Shown in pieces: positions 52,621 through 62,555 of a stretch of 64,000 nucleotides of DNA. The notes below the pieces were generated by a model, which was given only the letters and a program-made list of their open reading frames with translations, ran no database searches and was not told the origin of the DNA. Source of the DNA: Streptomyces albireticuli. Lineage in GTDB: Bacteria; Actinomycetota; Actinomycetes; Streptomycetales; Streptomycetaceae. The translations under genes were made by a program, and so were the position numbers. The DNA lies in the NCBI RefSeq assembly GCF_002192455.1, contig NZ_CP021744.1:3316001-3380000 (forward strand), in the 5' to 3' direction. Positions within the stretch are counted from its first letter, which is position 1. Every line of letters begins with the position of its first letter.

Positions 52621-53148
52621 CTAGGCCGCGCCGTCGTCCCCGTCCCCGACCCCGCCGCCGGACGCGCTCGGCTTCGTGAGGCGGGTGAAGGCGTCCAGGT
52701 TCCGCGTCGACTCCCCCCGCTCCGTGCGCCACGCGTACTCCTTACGGATCGCCGTCGCGAAGCCCATCTCCAGGAGCGTGTTGAAGCTGCCGTCCGCGTG
52801 CTCCAGGACCGTGCCCAGGATCCGGTCGATCTCGTCCGGGGTCACCGCGGCGAGCGGCAGCCGGCCGACGAGGTAGATGTCGCCGAGCCGGTCGGTCGCG
52901 TACGCCACGCCGTAGAGCCGGGTGTTGCGCTCCAGGAGCCAGCGGTGCACCGCCGCGTGGTTCTCGTCGGGGCAGCGGACGACGAAGGCGTTGACCGACA
53001 GGGAGTGCTTGCCGACGATCAGGGAGACGGTCGTCGACAGCTTGCGCGTGCCGGGGAGCTTCACCACGTACGTGCCGTCGGCCGGGCTCTCCCATTCGAG
53101 CCCGGCCTCGTGGAACGTCTGCTCGATGACGGATTTGGCGTCAGACAT
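52621..53148 (-). CDS. YbjN-domain protein
   Basis: The 175-residue protein has a YbjN fold ([15 protein letters not shown]...[49 protein letters not shown]), a type III secretion chaperone-like domain. A short acidic tail follows. Its start overlaps the mshA stop by 8 nt, so it is translated together with MshA. Function is unknown; an accessory role is plausible. Confidence 0.88.
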   Translation of the reverse strand: MSDAKSVIEQTFHEAGLEWESPADGTYVVKLPGTRKLSTTVSLIVGKHSLSVNAFVVRCPDENHAAVHRWLLERNTRLYGVAYATDRLGDIYLVGRLPLAAVTPDEIDRILGTVLEHADGSFNTLLEMGFATAIRKEYAWRTERGESTRNLDAFTRLTKPSASGGGVGDGDDGAA

Positions 53149-54502
53149 GGTTCGAGCGTAGGCGACGACGCCGCTCGTTGATCGCCGCGGTGTACACCTC
53201 GGCCGTGCCGGCCGCCGCGGTGTCCCAGCCGAAGGAGCGCGCGTGCCGGGCCGCGGCCTCACCCATCCGGCCCGCCAGGCCGGGGTCGTCCGCGAAGCGG
53301 CCCAGCGCCCGGCCGTAGTCGGCGGGGTCGTGGCCGGAGACCAGGAAGCCGCTGACGCCGTCGCGCACCGCCACCGGCAGCCCGCCGACCGCGGCCGCGA
53401 CCACGGGCGTGCCGCAGGCCTGCGCCTCGGCGGCGACCAGGCCGAAGGACTCGCTGTAGGAGGGCATGACGAGCACGGAGGCGGCGCGGTACCAGTCGGC
53501 GAGCTGGTCCTGGCCGACCGGCGGGCGGAAGCGGACGACATCGGCGATGCCCAGCTTGGCGGCCAGCTTCTGGAGCCCCTCGGGCTTGGCGAGGCCGCTG
53601 CCGCTGGGCCCGCCGACGACGGGGACGACGACGCGCGGGCGCAGCTCCGGCCGCCGGTCGAGGAGGTCGGCGACGGCGCGCAGCAGGATGTCGGGGGCCT
53701 TGAGGGGCTGTATCCGCCCGGCGAAGAGCGGGATCAGGGCGTCGGCGGGCAGGCCGAGGCGCCGCCGGGCGGCGGCCCGGCCGTCGGCGGGCGTGAAGCG
53801 GTCGAGGTTGACGCCCGGGTGCACGACGGCGACCTTGCCGGGGTCGGCCTCGTAGTGGTGCACGAGCTCCTCGGCCTCGCCGTCGGTGTTGGCGATCAGC
53901 CGGTCTGCGGCGCGGACGATCTGGGTCTCGCCGATGACCCGGGCGGCGGGCTCGGGGGCGTCGCCCGCGGCGAGCGCGGCGTTCTTCACCTTGGCCATGG
54001 TGTGCATGGCGTGGACGAGCGGGACGCCCCAGCGCTCGGCGGCGAGCCAGCCGACGTGGCCGGAGAGCCAGTAGTGGGAGTGGACGAGGTCGTAGTGGCC
54101 GGGCCGGTGGCCGGCCCAGGCCTGCATCACCCCGTGGGTGAAGGCGCAGAGCTGCGCGGGCAGCTCCTCCTTGGCCAGGCCCTCGTACGGTCCGGCGTCG
54201 ATGTGGCGGACGAGCACGCCGGGCGCCAGCTCGACGGAGGGCGCGAGCCCGCCGGTGGTGGCCCGGGTGAAGATCTCGACCTCGATGCCGATGGTGGCCA
54301 GGCGCTTGGCCAGCTCGACGATGTAGACGTTCATGCCGCCCGCGTCGCCCGTGCCCGGCTGGTGCAGGGGCGAGGTGTGGACGCTCAGCATCGCCACGCG
54401 GCGCGGCCTGCGGCCGGCGCCGAGGCGCCGGAGCGGGGTGTTGGCGAGCGTACCGAGCGCGCGGCCCCTGCGGGCGCCGAGCCTGGATGCGTACTGGCTC
54501 AC
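53141..54502 (-). CDS. mshA: D-inositol-3-phosphate glycosyltransferase MshA
   Basis: The 453-residue GT4 enzyme has the MshA N-domain [33 protein letters not shown] (UDP-GlcNAc/inositol-P binding), [49 protein letters not shown] and the EX7E motif [23 protein letters not shown]. It catalyses the first step of mycothiol synthesis. GTG 54502 is the start. The last mycothiol gene, mshD, begins to appear at the right edge. Confidence 0.95.
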   Translation of the reverse strand: MSQYASRLGARRGRALGTLANTPLRRLGAGRRPRRVAMLSVHTSPLHQPGTGDAGGMNVYIVELAKRLATIGIEVEIFTRATTGGLAPSVELAPGVLVRHIDAGPYEGLAKEELPAQLCAFTHGVMQAWAGHRPGHYDLVHSHYWLSGHVGWLAAERWGVPLVHAMHTMAKVKNAALAAGDAPEPAARVIGETQIVRAADRLIANTDGEAEELVHHYEADPGKVAVVHPGVNLDRFTPADGRAAARRRLGLPADALIPLFAGRIQPLKAPDILLRAVADLLDRRPELRPRVVVPVVGGPSGSGLAKPEGLQKLAAKLGIADVVRFRPPVGQDQLADWYRAASVLVMPSYSESFGLVAAEAQACGTPVVAAAVGGLPVAVRDGVSGFLVSGHDPADYGRALGRFADDPGLAGRMGEAAARHARSFGWDTAAAGTAEVYTAAINERRRRLRSNHV

Positions 54503-54701
54503 CGTACGAGTCCTCCGTCCGCCTGGGGCCCCTGGGGGCGTGCACCACCTGTCAACCCCACCAACACCGACAGCGTCGGGTCCCCTTCCCGCTTTGCCAA
54601 AAAGTGACGTAGCGCACCGGAGCCCTCACGGTCGGCGCGCTCGCGCCGGGCCCCGCCCGGCGACTGCCGGGGCCGCGGCCCGCACCACTTAGGGTGCTGC
54701 C

Positions 54702-55508
54702 ATGGCCCCCCGCACCCCTCCGCCCGGCCGTCCCGTCGGTTCGGTGACGCGCGGGACGACCAACCCGAACCGGCTGCGCCGCATGGACCGCTGGATCGCC
54801 GACACGCACGGCGCGGCGCTGCGGGCCAGCGCGGACCCCGTCGCCGTCGACCTCGGCTACGGGGCCGCGCCCTGGACGGCCGTGGAGCTGCTGGGGCGGC
54901 TGCGCACGGTGTGCCCGGCGGCGGAGGTCGTCGGCGTGGAGATCGAACCGGCCCGGGTCGCGGCGGCGAAGCCGTACGAGCGGGACGGGCTCTCCTTCAC
55001 CCACGGCGGTTTCGAGGTGCCGCTCCCGGCGGGCCGGCGGCCGGCGCTGATCCGCGCCGCGAACGTCCTGCGCCAGTACGACGAGGACGAGGTCGCCGCC
55101 GTGTGGGCCCGGCTGTGCGCGCGGCTGGCGCCGGACGGGCTGCTCGTCGAGGGCACGTGCGACGAGGTCGGGCGGCGCCACGTCTGGGTCGCGCTCGGCC
55201 CCGAGGGCCCGCGCACGGTCACCTTCGCGACCCGCCTCGGCTCCCTGGTCACCCCCTCCGACCTGGCCGAACGCCTGCCGAAGGCGCTCATCCACCGCAA
55301 TGTGCCGGGCGAGCCGGTGCACGCCTTCCTGCGCGACTTCGACCGGGCGTGGGCGGCGGCGGCGCCGTACGCGTCGCTGAGCGCGCGGCAGCGGTGGATC
55401 CGGGCGGTGGGTTCTCTGAAGGGGGACTGGCCGGTGGTGGACGGGGGGCGGCGGTGGCGTCAGGGGGAGGTGACGGTGCGGTGGGGGGCGTTGGCGCCGC
55501 GGGGGTAG
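54702..55508 (+). CDS. Class I SAM-dependent methyltransferase
   Basis: The 268-residue protein has a methyltransferase motif I variant (AVDLGYGAAPWTAVELLGRL, about residues 48-67), acidic motif II (VVGVEIEPARVAAAK), and LIRAANVLRQYDEDEVAAVWARL at motif IV. The substrate is unknown. The gene diverges from mshA across 200 bp, and such a methyltransferase is often found beside mshA in Streptomyces. Confidence 0.8.
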   Translation: MAPRTPPPGRPVGSVTRGTTNPNRLRRMDRWIADTHGAALRASADPVAVDLGYGAAPWTAVELLGRLRTVCPAAEVVGVEIEPARVAAAKPYERDGLSFTHGGFEVPLPAGRRPALIRAANVLRQYDEDEVAAVWARLCARLAPDGLLVEGTCDEVGRRHVWVALGPEGPRTVTFATRLGSLVTPSDLAERLPKALIHRNVPGEPVHAFLRDFDRAWAAAAPYASLSARQRWIRAVGSLKGDWPVVDGGRRWRQGEVTVRWGALAPRG

Positions 55509-55544
55509 TTGGCGGTGAGGTGCGGTGCGGTGCGGTACGCCTGC

Positions 55545-55725
55545 GGCGGGCCTTTTCCCCAGCCCCGCCCCTTCCCGAAACCGGGGAGATCCCCGGACCC
55601 CCGGCCGCGCTGACGCGCGGTGTCCTCAAGCGCCGGACGGGCTGAAATCAGCCCGTCCGGAGCTTGAGGACCGGGGTCCGGGGCGGAGCCCCGGTTCCGG
55701 GAAGGGGCGGGTAGGGGACAAAGCT
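55545..55725. repeat. Dispersed intergenic repeat, copy C
   Basis: CGGACGGGCTGAAATCAGCCCGTCCG (55636-55661) followed by GAGCTTGAGGACCG, with flanks of CCCCGCCCCTTCCCG and GGGAAGGGGCGGG in opposite orientation. It belongs to the same family as copies A and B and fills most of the gap before the Nudix gene. Confidence 0.75.
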
Positions 55726-55775
55726 CCGCGCAGCGGCACCCGGCACCCACCACCCCCGGCACCCCGTCCGGCAGC

Positions 55776-56216
55776 ATGGAACCCATGGAAGAGCCGCCGA
55801 TCGTTCAGGCTGCGGGCTGCGTCCTGTGGCGCCGCACCCCCACCGGTGAAGGCATCGAGCTCGCCCTGGTCTTCAGGCCGAAGTGGGCGGACTGGTCACA
55901 TCCGAAAGGCAAGCTCAAGCGGGGTGAGGGCGCCCGCGAGGCCGCCGTCCGGGAAGTGTGGGAGGAGACCGGCATGACGTGCGCTCTCGGCGCGCCCTTG
56001 CCGACGGCGCGCTACGTCGACGCGCAGGGGCGCCCGAAAGAAGTCCGCTACTGGGCGGCGCGAGCGGTGGGCGGCGAGTTCGTACCCAGCCGGGAGGTGA
56101 GCCGGATGGTCTGGCTCGCTCCGGACGCCGCGCATGCCACGCTCACGCACGACCGGGACAGAAAGCTGATCTCCGCGCTGCACTCGGTACTCGGCGAAGA
56201 CGGCGAGGAGATCTGA
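55776..56216 (+). CDS. Nudix hydrolase (MutT1-like)
   Basis: The 146-residue protein has a complete Nudix box, GKLKRGEGAREAAVREVWEETGM (about residues 47-69), and the family N-terminus AAGCVLWRR. It lacks the C-terminal phosphatase half of full-length MutT1. It should hydrolyse nucleoside or diadenosine polyphosphates. It is near a CHAD gene and ppk, a recurring polyphosphate neighbourhood. Confidence 0.9.
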   Translation: MEPMEEPPIVQAAGCVLWRRTPTGEGIELALVFRPKWADWSHPKGKLKRGEGAREAAVREVWEETGMTCALGAPLPTARYVDAQGRPKEVRYWAARAVGGEFVPSREVSRMVWLAPDAAHATLTHDRDRKLISALHSVLGEDGEEI

Positions 56217-56628
56217 CGGCGGAAAGCGGCTAGGCCCGGCGGACCGGCGGTCGTGGGAAGGGGCGTCCGCCTGGGAGCGAAGTGGTGCGGAAACCGCGTC
56301 GCGTCCGGGGCGCCCTGGACACGTACATGAACCGCCGGGGCGCGAGGCGGCAGGTGCGCGCGAGGGTACGCGTCGGATGCACCGCCACGACCACCCGGGG
56401 ATGACGTGACCGGCGGCCCCGCGGACCGTGCGGCCACCGCCTGCCACCTCGCCGGCTGAACCCTCACCCACAGGCGGCACGCAGGCCCCCCAAGGGCGCG
56501 GGCCCGCGCGCACGAATGGCCCGGCGCGCGTCGGCACAGTCATGGAGCCGGCCCACCCCTCACGCCGACGGCCGGTCCATGGTCCTCGAAGAGCTCCGCG
56601 TCAGCGCCGGCCACGAGACCCGTGGCGG
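56217..56628. other. Intergenic region between Nudix and CHAD genes
   Basis: These 412 bases have high GC and no supportable gene. An ORF of 39 basic residues from GTG 56284 has a weak GGAG site and Arg-rich content, and is probably spurious. Confidence 0.5.
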
Positions 56629-57881
56629 TCATGCGGACGGCAGCGCCGGCCGCTGCCAGATCCGGCCGAAGGCGTAGCGGGCCGCCTCGACCTCGTGGCG
56701 CTGGTCGGCGTGGAGGATGCCCAGCGCGTAGGCCGTGGCCGGGGCGATCCGGGGCGTACGGGCCGCGGTGGCGGCGGCGGCGGCCGCCTCGGCGGCGTCG
56801 CGGTGCCGGTCCAGGGCCTGGCCCGCCCCCAGCAGCCGCACGGACAGCGTGGGCTCGGCCTCGGACGCCACGTGCTCGTCCAATACCTCCTGCGCGTACC
56901 GCCGCAGCCGCACCAAGCGGCGCACCTGGTGCCACGGCGCGTCCTGCCGCCCCTCGGCCGGCGGCGCGTCGGGGCCCGGCACGGCGGCGAGGCCGTGGGT
57001 GAGCGCCTCCGCGTTGTACGGGTGCCCGGCCACGGACAGCGGCAGCGCCTCCGCCGCGTCCGTCAGCCGCCGGTGCGCCTGTTCGGCGAGGCACGGCAGC
57101 GCCTCCCGGGCGAGCAGGTCGTGCGCCGCCGGGTCCAGCGGCAGTTCGGAGGCCAGGACGGCCGCGGCGTCCGCGACGGCGTGGAAGCGCGAGGAGCCCA
57201 GCGCCTGGAGCGCGGCCGAGTGCGCCCGCGTACGGGCCAGGGTCAGCTGCCGCTCCAGCAGCGCCCCGGCGCGCGCCGCCCCGACCGTGAGGCTCCCCCG
57301 CCCGCCGTGCTCCCCCGTGCGCCCGAAGCACCCGCGGGCCCCGTCTGCCCCATCGGCCCCTCCGCCCCCGACAGCCGGTGCAGCGCCCCCCGCAGCCGGG
57401 CCAGCCGGGCCGCGTGGGTGTACTCGCGGCCGAGGATGTCCGACAGCCACAGCAGCTCGGAGCGGAGCGGGTCCGTCCAATTGACGTCGGTGAGCGGGCG
57501 GTAGACGTGCAGCGTCCCGGCGATCCTGCGGGCGGAACGGCGCAGCATCCGGGCCGCCTCGCTCGCGTCCTCGGCGTCGGCGCCGCTCTCCCGGTGCAGC
57601 CTCAGGCTGCGCAGGAAGTCCGCGGCCTGGGCGTGCAGATAGGCCGCCAGGACGGTCCCGGCGGTCGCGTCCGCCGTCCCCGGCGAGGCCGGTCCGGCGG
57701 CGGGCGCCCCCCGGTCGGCCCTCCGCGTCGCACCGGCGGTACCGGTCGTCCCGCTGGTCGCACTGATCGTCGTACCGGTCGTCGTGCTGGTGGTCGTACT
57801 GGTCGTTGTCGTCACGTCCTGCCCCCCGGCGGTGTGGTCCTCGGTAACCGCGCTCGGCAGGTCATGGGGTCGCTGAGCCAC
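56629..57881 (-). pseudogene. CHAD-domain protein gene with apparent frameshift
   Basis: Two minus-strand frames carry complementary halves of one CHAD protein. The first (57881 down to about 57310) has a Thr-rich N-terminus and then RSLRLHRESGADAEDASEAARMLRRSARRIAGTLHVYRPL. The second (about 57380 down to stop 56629) continues with VRRLVRLRRYAQEVLDEH and ends RIWQRPALPSA. They differ by one base. The change lies in the GC-rich stretch 57310-57380, where the second frame would read on from the first. CHAD proteins bind polyphosphate, and ppk overlaps the start by 20 nt. A sequencing error is as likely as a real mutation. Confidence 0.72.
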
Positions 57882-60261
57882 GCCGGCGCCTCCGCGCGTC
57901 GATGAGCATCTCCTGTACGTTCCGCAGCGGCTGCCCGTCCGCGTCCGTCGCGTGCCGGGTCCAGTCGCCGTCCGGGCCCAGGTGCCAGGAGGCGGTCGTG
58001 TCCGACATCCCGCTCTCCAGCAGCCTGCTGAGCGAGGCGCGGTGCGCGGGGTCGGTGACCCGTACGAGCGCCTCTATCCGCCGGTCGAGGTTGCGGTGCA
58101 TCATGTCGGCGCTGCCGAGCCAGACCTCCGGCTCACCGCCGTTCCCGAACGCGAAGACGCGTGAGTGCTCCAGGAACCGGCCGAGCACACTCCGCACCCG
58201 GATGTTCTCCGACAGGCCGACGACGCCCGGCCGCAGCGCGCAGATGCCGCGCACCCACACGTCCACCGGCACGCCGGCCCGCGCCGCCCGGTAGAGGGCG
58301 TCGACGATCGCCTCGTCCACCATCGAGTTGACCTTGATGCGGATGGAGGCGGGCCGGCCCGCGCGGTGGTGGGCGACCTCGTTGCCGATCCGGGCTATCA
58401 GCCCGTCACGCAGTGATCTGGGGGCGACGAGCAGCCGCCGGTAGGTCTCGCGGCGGGAGTAGCCGGACAGCCGGTTGAAGAGATCGGAGAGGTCGGCGCC
58501 GACCTGCGGGTCGGCGGTGAGCAGGCCGAGGTCCTCATAGAGCCGGGCCGTCTTGGGGTGGTAATTGCCCGTTCCCACATGGGAATAGCGGCGGAGCGTC
58601 TCGCCTTCCTGCCGCACGACCAGCGAGAGCTTGCAGTGCGTCTTGAGGCCGACGAGGCCGTAGACGACGTGGCAGCCGGCCTCCTCCAGCTTCCGCGCCC
58701 ACTTGATGTTGGCCTGCTCGTCGAACCGGGCCTTGATCTCGACGAGGACGAGCACCTGCTTGCCGGACTCGGCCGCGTCTATGAGCGCGTCCACGATCGG
58801 CGAGTCGCCCGAAGTCCGGTACAGCGTCTGCTTGATGGCGAGGACGTCCGGGTCGGACGCCGCCTGCTCCAGGAACGCCTGCACGGAGGTGGAGAAGGAG
58901 TCGTACGGATGGTGCAGCAGGACGTCGCGCTCGCGCAGCGCGGCGAAGATGTCGGGCGCGGACGCTGACTCGACCTCGGCGAGGTCCCGGTGGGTGCCCG
59001 CCACGTACTTGGGGTACTTGAGCTCGGGGCGGTCGAGGGAGGCGATGCGGAAGAGGGCGGTGAGGTCGAGCGGGCCGGGCAGCGGATAGACCTCGGCGTC
59101 GGAGATCTTCAGCTCGCGGACGAGCAGGTCGAGGACGTACGGGTCGATGGTCTCCTCGACCTCCAGCCGCACGGGCGGGCCGAAGCGGCGCCGCATGAGC
59201 TCCTTCTCCAGCGCCTGGAGGAGGTTCTCCGCGTCGTCCTCCTCGACCTCCAGGTCCTCGTTGCGCGTGACCCGGAACATGTGGTGCGCGAGGACCTCCA
59301 TCCCCGGGAAGAGCTCCCCGAGATGGGCGGCGATGACGTCCTCCAGCGGGACGTACCGCCGCGCGCCCGCCTCCAGGAACCGCGAGAGGATCGGCGGCAC
59401 CTTGACCCGGGCGAAGTGGTCGTGGCCGCTGACCGGGTTGCGGACGACCACGGCGAGGTTCAGGGACAGCCCGGAGATGTACGGGAAGGGGTGCGCGGGG
59501 TCGACGGCCAGCGGGGTCAGCACGGGGAAGATCTGCTGCCGGAAGAGCGTGCGCAGCCGCTCCTGCTCCTTCTCGGTCAGCTCGGCCCAGCGGATCAGGT
59601 GGATGCCGTGCTCGGCGAGCTCGGGCGCGACGTCCTGCTGGTAGCAGGCGGCGTGCCGGGCCATGAGCTCGCGGGAGCGGGTCCAGATCAGCTCCAGGAC
59701 CTCGCGCGGCTGGAGGCCGGACGCCGAGCGGGTGGCGACTCCGGTGGCGATGCGGCGCTTGAGGCCGGCCACCCGCACCATGAAGAACTCGTCCAGGTTA
59801 CTGGCGAAGATGGCGAGGAAGTTCGCCCGTTCGAGGAGGGGCGTGGCGGGGTCCTCGGCCAGCTCCAGCACCCGTTCGTTGAACGCCAGCCAGCTGCGCT
59901 CCCGGTCCAGGAACCGGCCCTGCGGCAACGGCTCGTCGTCGTACGGGCCCGCGCCCTCGTCCGCGTACGCCGCGTCGCCGTAGGTGCCCAGGTCCGAGGC
60001 GTCGAGGTCGGGCTCCAGCGCCGGTGCGGAAGGCGGCGCGACCGCGTACGGGCGGTGCGCGGCGATGGAGCCGACGGAGGGCTGCGGATTGCCGAAACCG
60101 TCGCCGTGCGGCCGGTCCGCCCGCGGCAGATCGCCGTTCGACGGGTTCCCGTGCGACGCGTTCCCGTGCGTCGGGTTCCCGTACGACAGGTCTCCGTGCG
60201 ACACGTCTCCGTGCGACCGGGGGGACGGGCCGTCTGCCGGGGCGCTGGAGGACTGGGTCAT
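57862..60261 (-). CDS. ppk: Polyphosphate kinase 1
   Basis: The PPK1 core begins at about [21 protein letters not shown]. It has [16 protein letters not shown] (N domain), the head domain, and catalytic motifs [51 protein letters not shown] (phospho-His) and [19 protein letters not shown]. The C2 domain has [19 protein letters not shown] and [15 protein letters not shown]. The start is placed at ATG 60261 (GAGGAC just upstream, 799 residues). A longer in-frame form to 60372 is possible. The N-terminal 110 residues include five-residue (S/T)HGDx-type repeats absent from ordinary PPK1. Confidence 0.93.
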   Translation of the reverse strand: MTQSSSAPADGPSPRSHGDVSHGDLSYGNPTHGNASHGNPSNGDLPRADRPHGDGFGNPQPSVGSIAAHRPYAVAPPSAPALEPDLDASDLGTYGDAAYADEGAGPYDDEPLPQGRFLDRERSWLAFNERVLELAEDPATPLLERANFLAIFASNLDEFFMVRVAGLKRRIATGVATRSASGLQPREVLELIWTRSRELMARHAACYQQDVAPELAEHGIHLIRWAELTEKEQERLRTLFRQQIFPVLTPLAVDPAHPFPYISGLSLNLAVVVRNPVSGHDHFARVKVPPILSRFLEAGARRYVPLEDVIAAHLGELFPGMEVLAHHMFRVTRNEDLEVEEDDAENLLQALEKELMRRRFGPPVRLEVEETIDPYVLDLLVRELKISDAEVYPLPGPLDLTALFRIASLDRPELKYPKYVAGTHRDLAEVESASAPDIFAALRERDVLLHHPYDSFSTSVQAFLEQAASDPDVLAIKQTLYRTSGDSPIVDALIDAAESGKQVLVLVEIKARFDEQANIKWARKLEEAGCHVVYGLVGLKTHCKLSLVVRQEGETLRRYSHVGTGNYHPKTARLYEDLGLLTADPQVGADLSDLFNRLSGYSRRETYRRLLVAPRSLRDGLIARIGNEVAHHRAGRPASIRIKVNSMVDEAIVDALYRAARAGVPVDVWVRGICALRPGVVGLSENIRVRSVLGRFLEHSRVFAFGNGGEPEVWLGSADMMHRNLDRRIEALVRVTDPAHRASLSRLLESGMSDTTASWHLGPDGDWTRHATDADGQPLRNVQEMLIDARRRRRGSATP

Positions 60262-60600
60262 GTCCTCATTGTTCCGCGCGAGGGCGGCCGCGGGCGCGCC
60301 GGAGCGCTCTCCGGAGAGGCGCGGCGTGGTGTGGGGCCTTCGTTCGGGCGCGACGGGCACGGCGGGCTGCATTCGGCAAGACTCGCAACCGCGGTTGAAT
60401 CACGGGTAACGCTCACATGGCGCGCAGGGAAGCGGCAGCCCACTCCGGAGCGTCACCGTCCGGCGACACCCGGGCGTGGACGGGCCTTCCGCCCTGGTCT
60501 CCCAGGGCTGTCGCGGGCGCCGCGGCCGCCGCCCCGCCCGCGGTCAGGGGTACGACCGCCCGTCAGAGGTACGACCGCCTGTCAGGGGTACGACCGCCTG
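60262..60600. other. Region between ppk and the ABC permease gene
   Basis: It holds no supported gene. It should contain the ppk promoter, as ppk is on the minus strand. The right part is occupied by 19-bp tandem repeats. Confidence 0.5.
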
Positions 60601-60618
60601 TCAGGGGTACGACCGCCG
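60543..60618. repeat. Four tandem 19-bp repeats at the permease 3' end
   Basis: GTCAGGGGTACGACCGCCT-type units start at 60543, 60562, 60581 and 60600, with one or two substitutions. The last copy contains the permease stop codon (60601-60603). Each unit therefore repeats the gene's final codons and TGA in shifting frames. Confidence 0.8.
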
Positions 60619-61620
60619 CATCCACCACAGCGTGCCCGCGCCCAGAGCCACCGCCGCGGCCAGCACGATTCCCGCGTGGATCCCCTGGAGCGGCCAGAAG
60701 TGGGCGGCCGGGTGGTAGTCGACGTACCAGCCGGTGGCGTTGTGCCGGGAGAGGCAGGCCCCTTCGAGCTTCTCCAGGAGGACGCAGTCGGGTTCCGGCA
60801 GCCGCCGCCCGGTGGCGGAGACCATGCCCCGCTCGAAGCGCCAGGAGTCGCCGTCCGAGAGCGCGGGGACATCGCGGCCGAGCAGGGTCTCCGGGGAGAG
60901 CAGGCGCGGACGGACGGCGGCCAGCGGCCAGTACAGCGCGACCCCGGCCACGGCGGTGCCGGCCATGGCCGGCAGTACGCGCTTGACCAGCAGGCCGGCG
61001 AGGGCACCGAGCCCGATCGCGGCCAGCGATCCGGCGACGGGGGCGGTTCCCAGCGCGTCGAAGGCGTCGAACCAGCGCCAGTCGACGAGCAGCGCCCCGG
61101 AGTCGGCGGAGTCGACGGACCGCCAGGTCCAGGTGTGGAGCGCCGACAGCACCGAGACGCCGGCGAGCGCGGCCACCACCGGGAGCGCGAGCTTCGCCGC
61201 GAACCAGCGCGCCGGCGACACGGACTGGGTCCACGCCATCTTGTACGTACCGGTCTCCAGCTCGCGCGCGACGACGGGTCCGGCGACGAACATCCCGAAG
61301 AGCAGCGGCAGCCAGGTGAGCAGGAGGCCGTTGAGGCGCAGGAGGTCGTAGTACTCGTGCTGGAACGCGCCGACGGCCGGGCCCCTTCGCTCGCACGCCG
61401 CCGCGCTTTCGCACGCCGCCCGCAGTCCGTTCGCGTCGATGAAGGACATCATCGAGGAGCGCAGCCAGAGCAGTTCGGCGCAGAACGCGAGGAACGCGGC
61501 GAGCGCGATCCAGGACGTGAGGCGGTGCTGGCGCCAGACGACCCAGGCGAGCCCGCGCAGGCCCGCCAGGCGGCCGGGGGAGCGCTCCGCGCGGGGCGTG
61601 GAGGTCGTGGCCGCCGTCAT
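60601..61620 (-). CDS. ABC transporter permease
   Basis: The 339-residue protein has about six membrane segments (LTSWIALAAFLAFCAELLWL, NGLLLTWLPLLFGMFVAGPV, ALPVVAALAGVSVLSAL and others) and the ABC2-type loop ARELETGTYKMAWTQSVSPARW. ATG 61620 overlaps the ATPase stop by 4 nt (ATGA). It forms an exporter with the upstream ATPase. The C-terminus falls within a tandem repeat. Confidence 0.88.
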   Translation of the reverse strand: MTAATTSTPRAERSPGRLAGLRGLAWVVWRQHRLTSWIALAAFLAFCAELLWLRSSMMSFIDANGLRAACESAAACERRGPAVGAFQHEYYDLLRLNGLLLTWLPLLFGMFVAGPVVARELETGTYKMAWTQSVSPARWFAAKLALPVVAALAGVSVLSALHTWTWRSVDSADSGALLVDWRWFDAFDALGTAPVAGSLAAIGLGALAGLLVKRVLPAMAGTAVAGVALYWPLAAVRPRLLSPETLLGRDVPALSDGDSWRFERGMVSATGRRLPEPDCVLLEKLEGACLSRHNATGWYVDYHPAAHFWPLQGIHAGIVLAAAVALGAGTLWWMRRSYP

Positions 61621-62555
61621 GCGGCCTTCTTCCAGGAGGAGCGCGGTTCGGCGCTCGGGGTCAGGAGCGCCGGGGCGCCGGGGGCCCGGAGGTGGGCGAG
61701 GAGGAGCTCCTCCAGGGACGGATCGGAGGCCCGCCACTCCCCCGCGACGGGGCCCTCCGGGCGTACGAGCGCGGTGAGCTGACGGCCCGTGACGCGCGAC
61801 TCGACGACCGTGTGGGCGGCGAACTCGCGGGGCGGCCCGGGGGCCTCGTGCCTGCCCACGAGGACGGTGTGCGCGGCGAGCAGGTCCTCGACCTCGCCCG
61901 CGAGCCGCACCCGCCCGTCGGCTATCAGCAGCAGGTAGTCGCAGACACCTTCGAGCTCGGCGAGGACGTGCGAGGCCAGGAGGACGGTCGTGGCGTGCTC
62001 GGCGGCCTCGGCCATGAGGACGGCCGTCATGTCGTGGCGCACGAGCGGGTCGAGGTCGGCCATGGGCTCGTCGAGCAGCAGCAGCGCGGGCCGCTTGCCG
62101 AGGGCGAGGGCGAGCGCCACGCGGGTGCGCTGGCCGCCGGAGAGGTCACCGACGCGGGCCTGCGGGGAGAGGCCGCCGTCGCCGACGAGCCGCTCGGCGG
62201 TGGCCTGGTCCCAGCTGCCGGGGTTGAGCTCGCGGCCCATGCGCAGGGTGTCGGCGATGGTGAAGCTGGGGTAGAGCGGCTTCTCCTGGGAGAGGAAGGC
62301 GACGTGCGGCCGGACCGCCGGGTCGCCGGGCGGGCGGCCGAAGACGGTCAGCGAGCCGGCGGTGGCCCGGCGGAGCCCGGCGGCGACGGAGAGCAGGGTG
62401 GACTTGCCGGCGCCGTTGGGCCCGACGAGCGCGCAGACGCGGCCGGCGGGCACCCGGAAGGAGCAGTCACGCAGGGCCGTGGCACGGCGGTACGCCACCC
62501 CGAGGCCGACCGCCTCCAGGGCGGTGCGGTCGGGGTGGAAGGTCAGCTCGGTCAT
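61617..62555 (-). CDS. ABC transporter ATP-binding protein
   Basis: The 312-residue protein has Walker A GPNGAGKST (about residue 44), Q-loop FLSQEKPLYPSFT, signature LSGGQRTRVALALAL, Walker B LLLLDEPMADLDP and H-loop LLASHVLAELEG. It overlaps both neighbours by ATGA, so regulator, ATPase and permease are coupled. The layout matches YtrA/YtrB-type operons induced by cell-envelope stress. Confidence 0.93.
   Translation of the reverse strand: MTELTFHPDRTALEAVGLGVAYRRATALRDCSFRVPAGRVCALVGPNGAGKSTLLSVAAGLRRATAGSLTVFGRPPGDPAVRPHVAFLSQEKPLYPSFTIADTLRMGRELNPGSWDQATAERLVGDGGLSPQARVGDLSGGQRTRVALALALGKRPALLLLDEPMADLDPLVRHDMTAVLMAEAAEHATTVLLASHVLAELEGVCDYLLLIADGRVRLAGEVEDLLAAHTVLVGRHEAPGPPREFAAHTVVESRVTGRQLTALVRPEGPVAGEWRASDPSLEELLLAHLRAPGAPALLTPSAEPRSSWKKAA

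Noticed and set aside
56284..56403. ORF of 39 Arg-rich residues with a GGAG upstream
   Set aside because: Composition is what random GC-rich DNA gives, and no neighbour or motif supports it.
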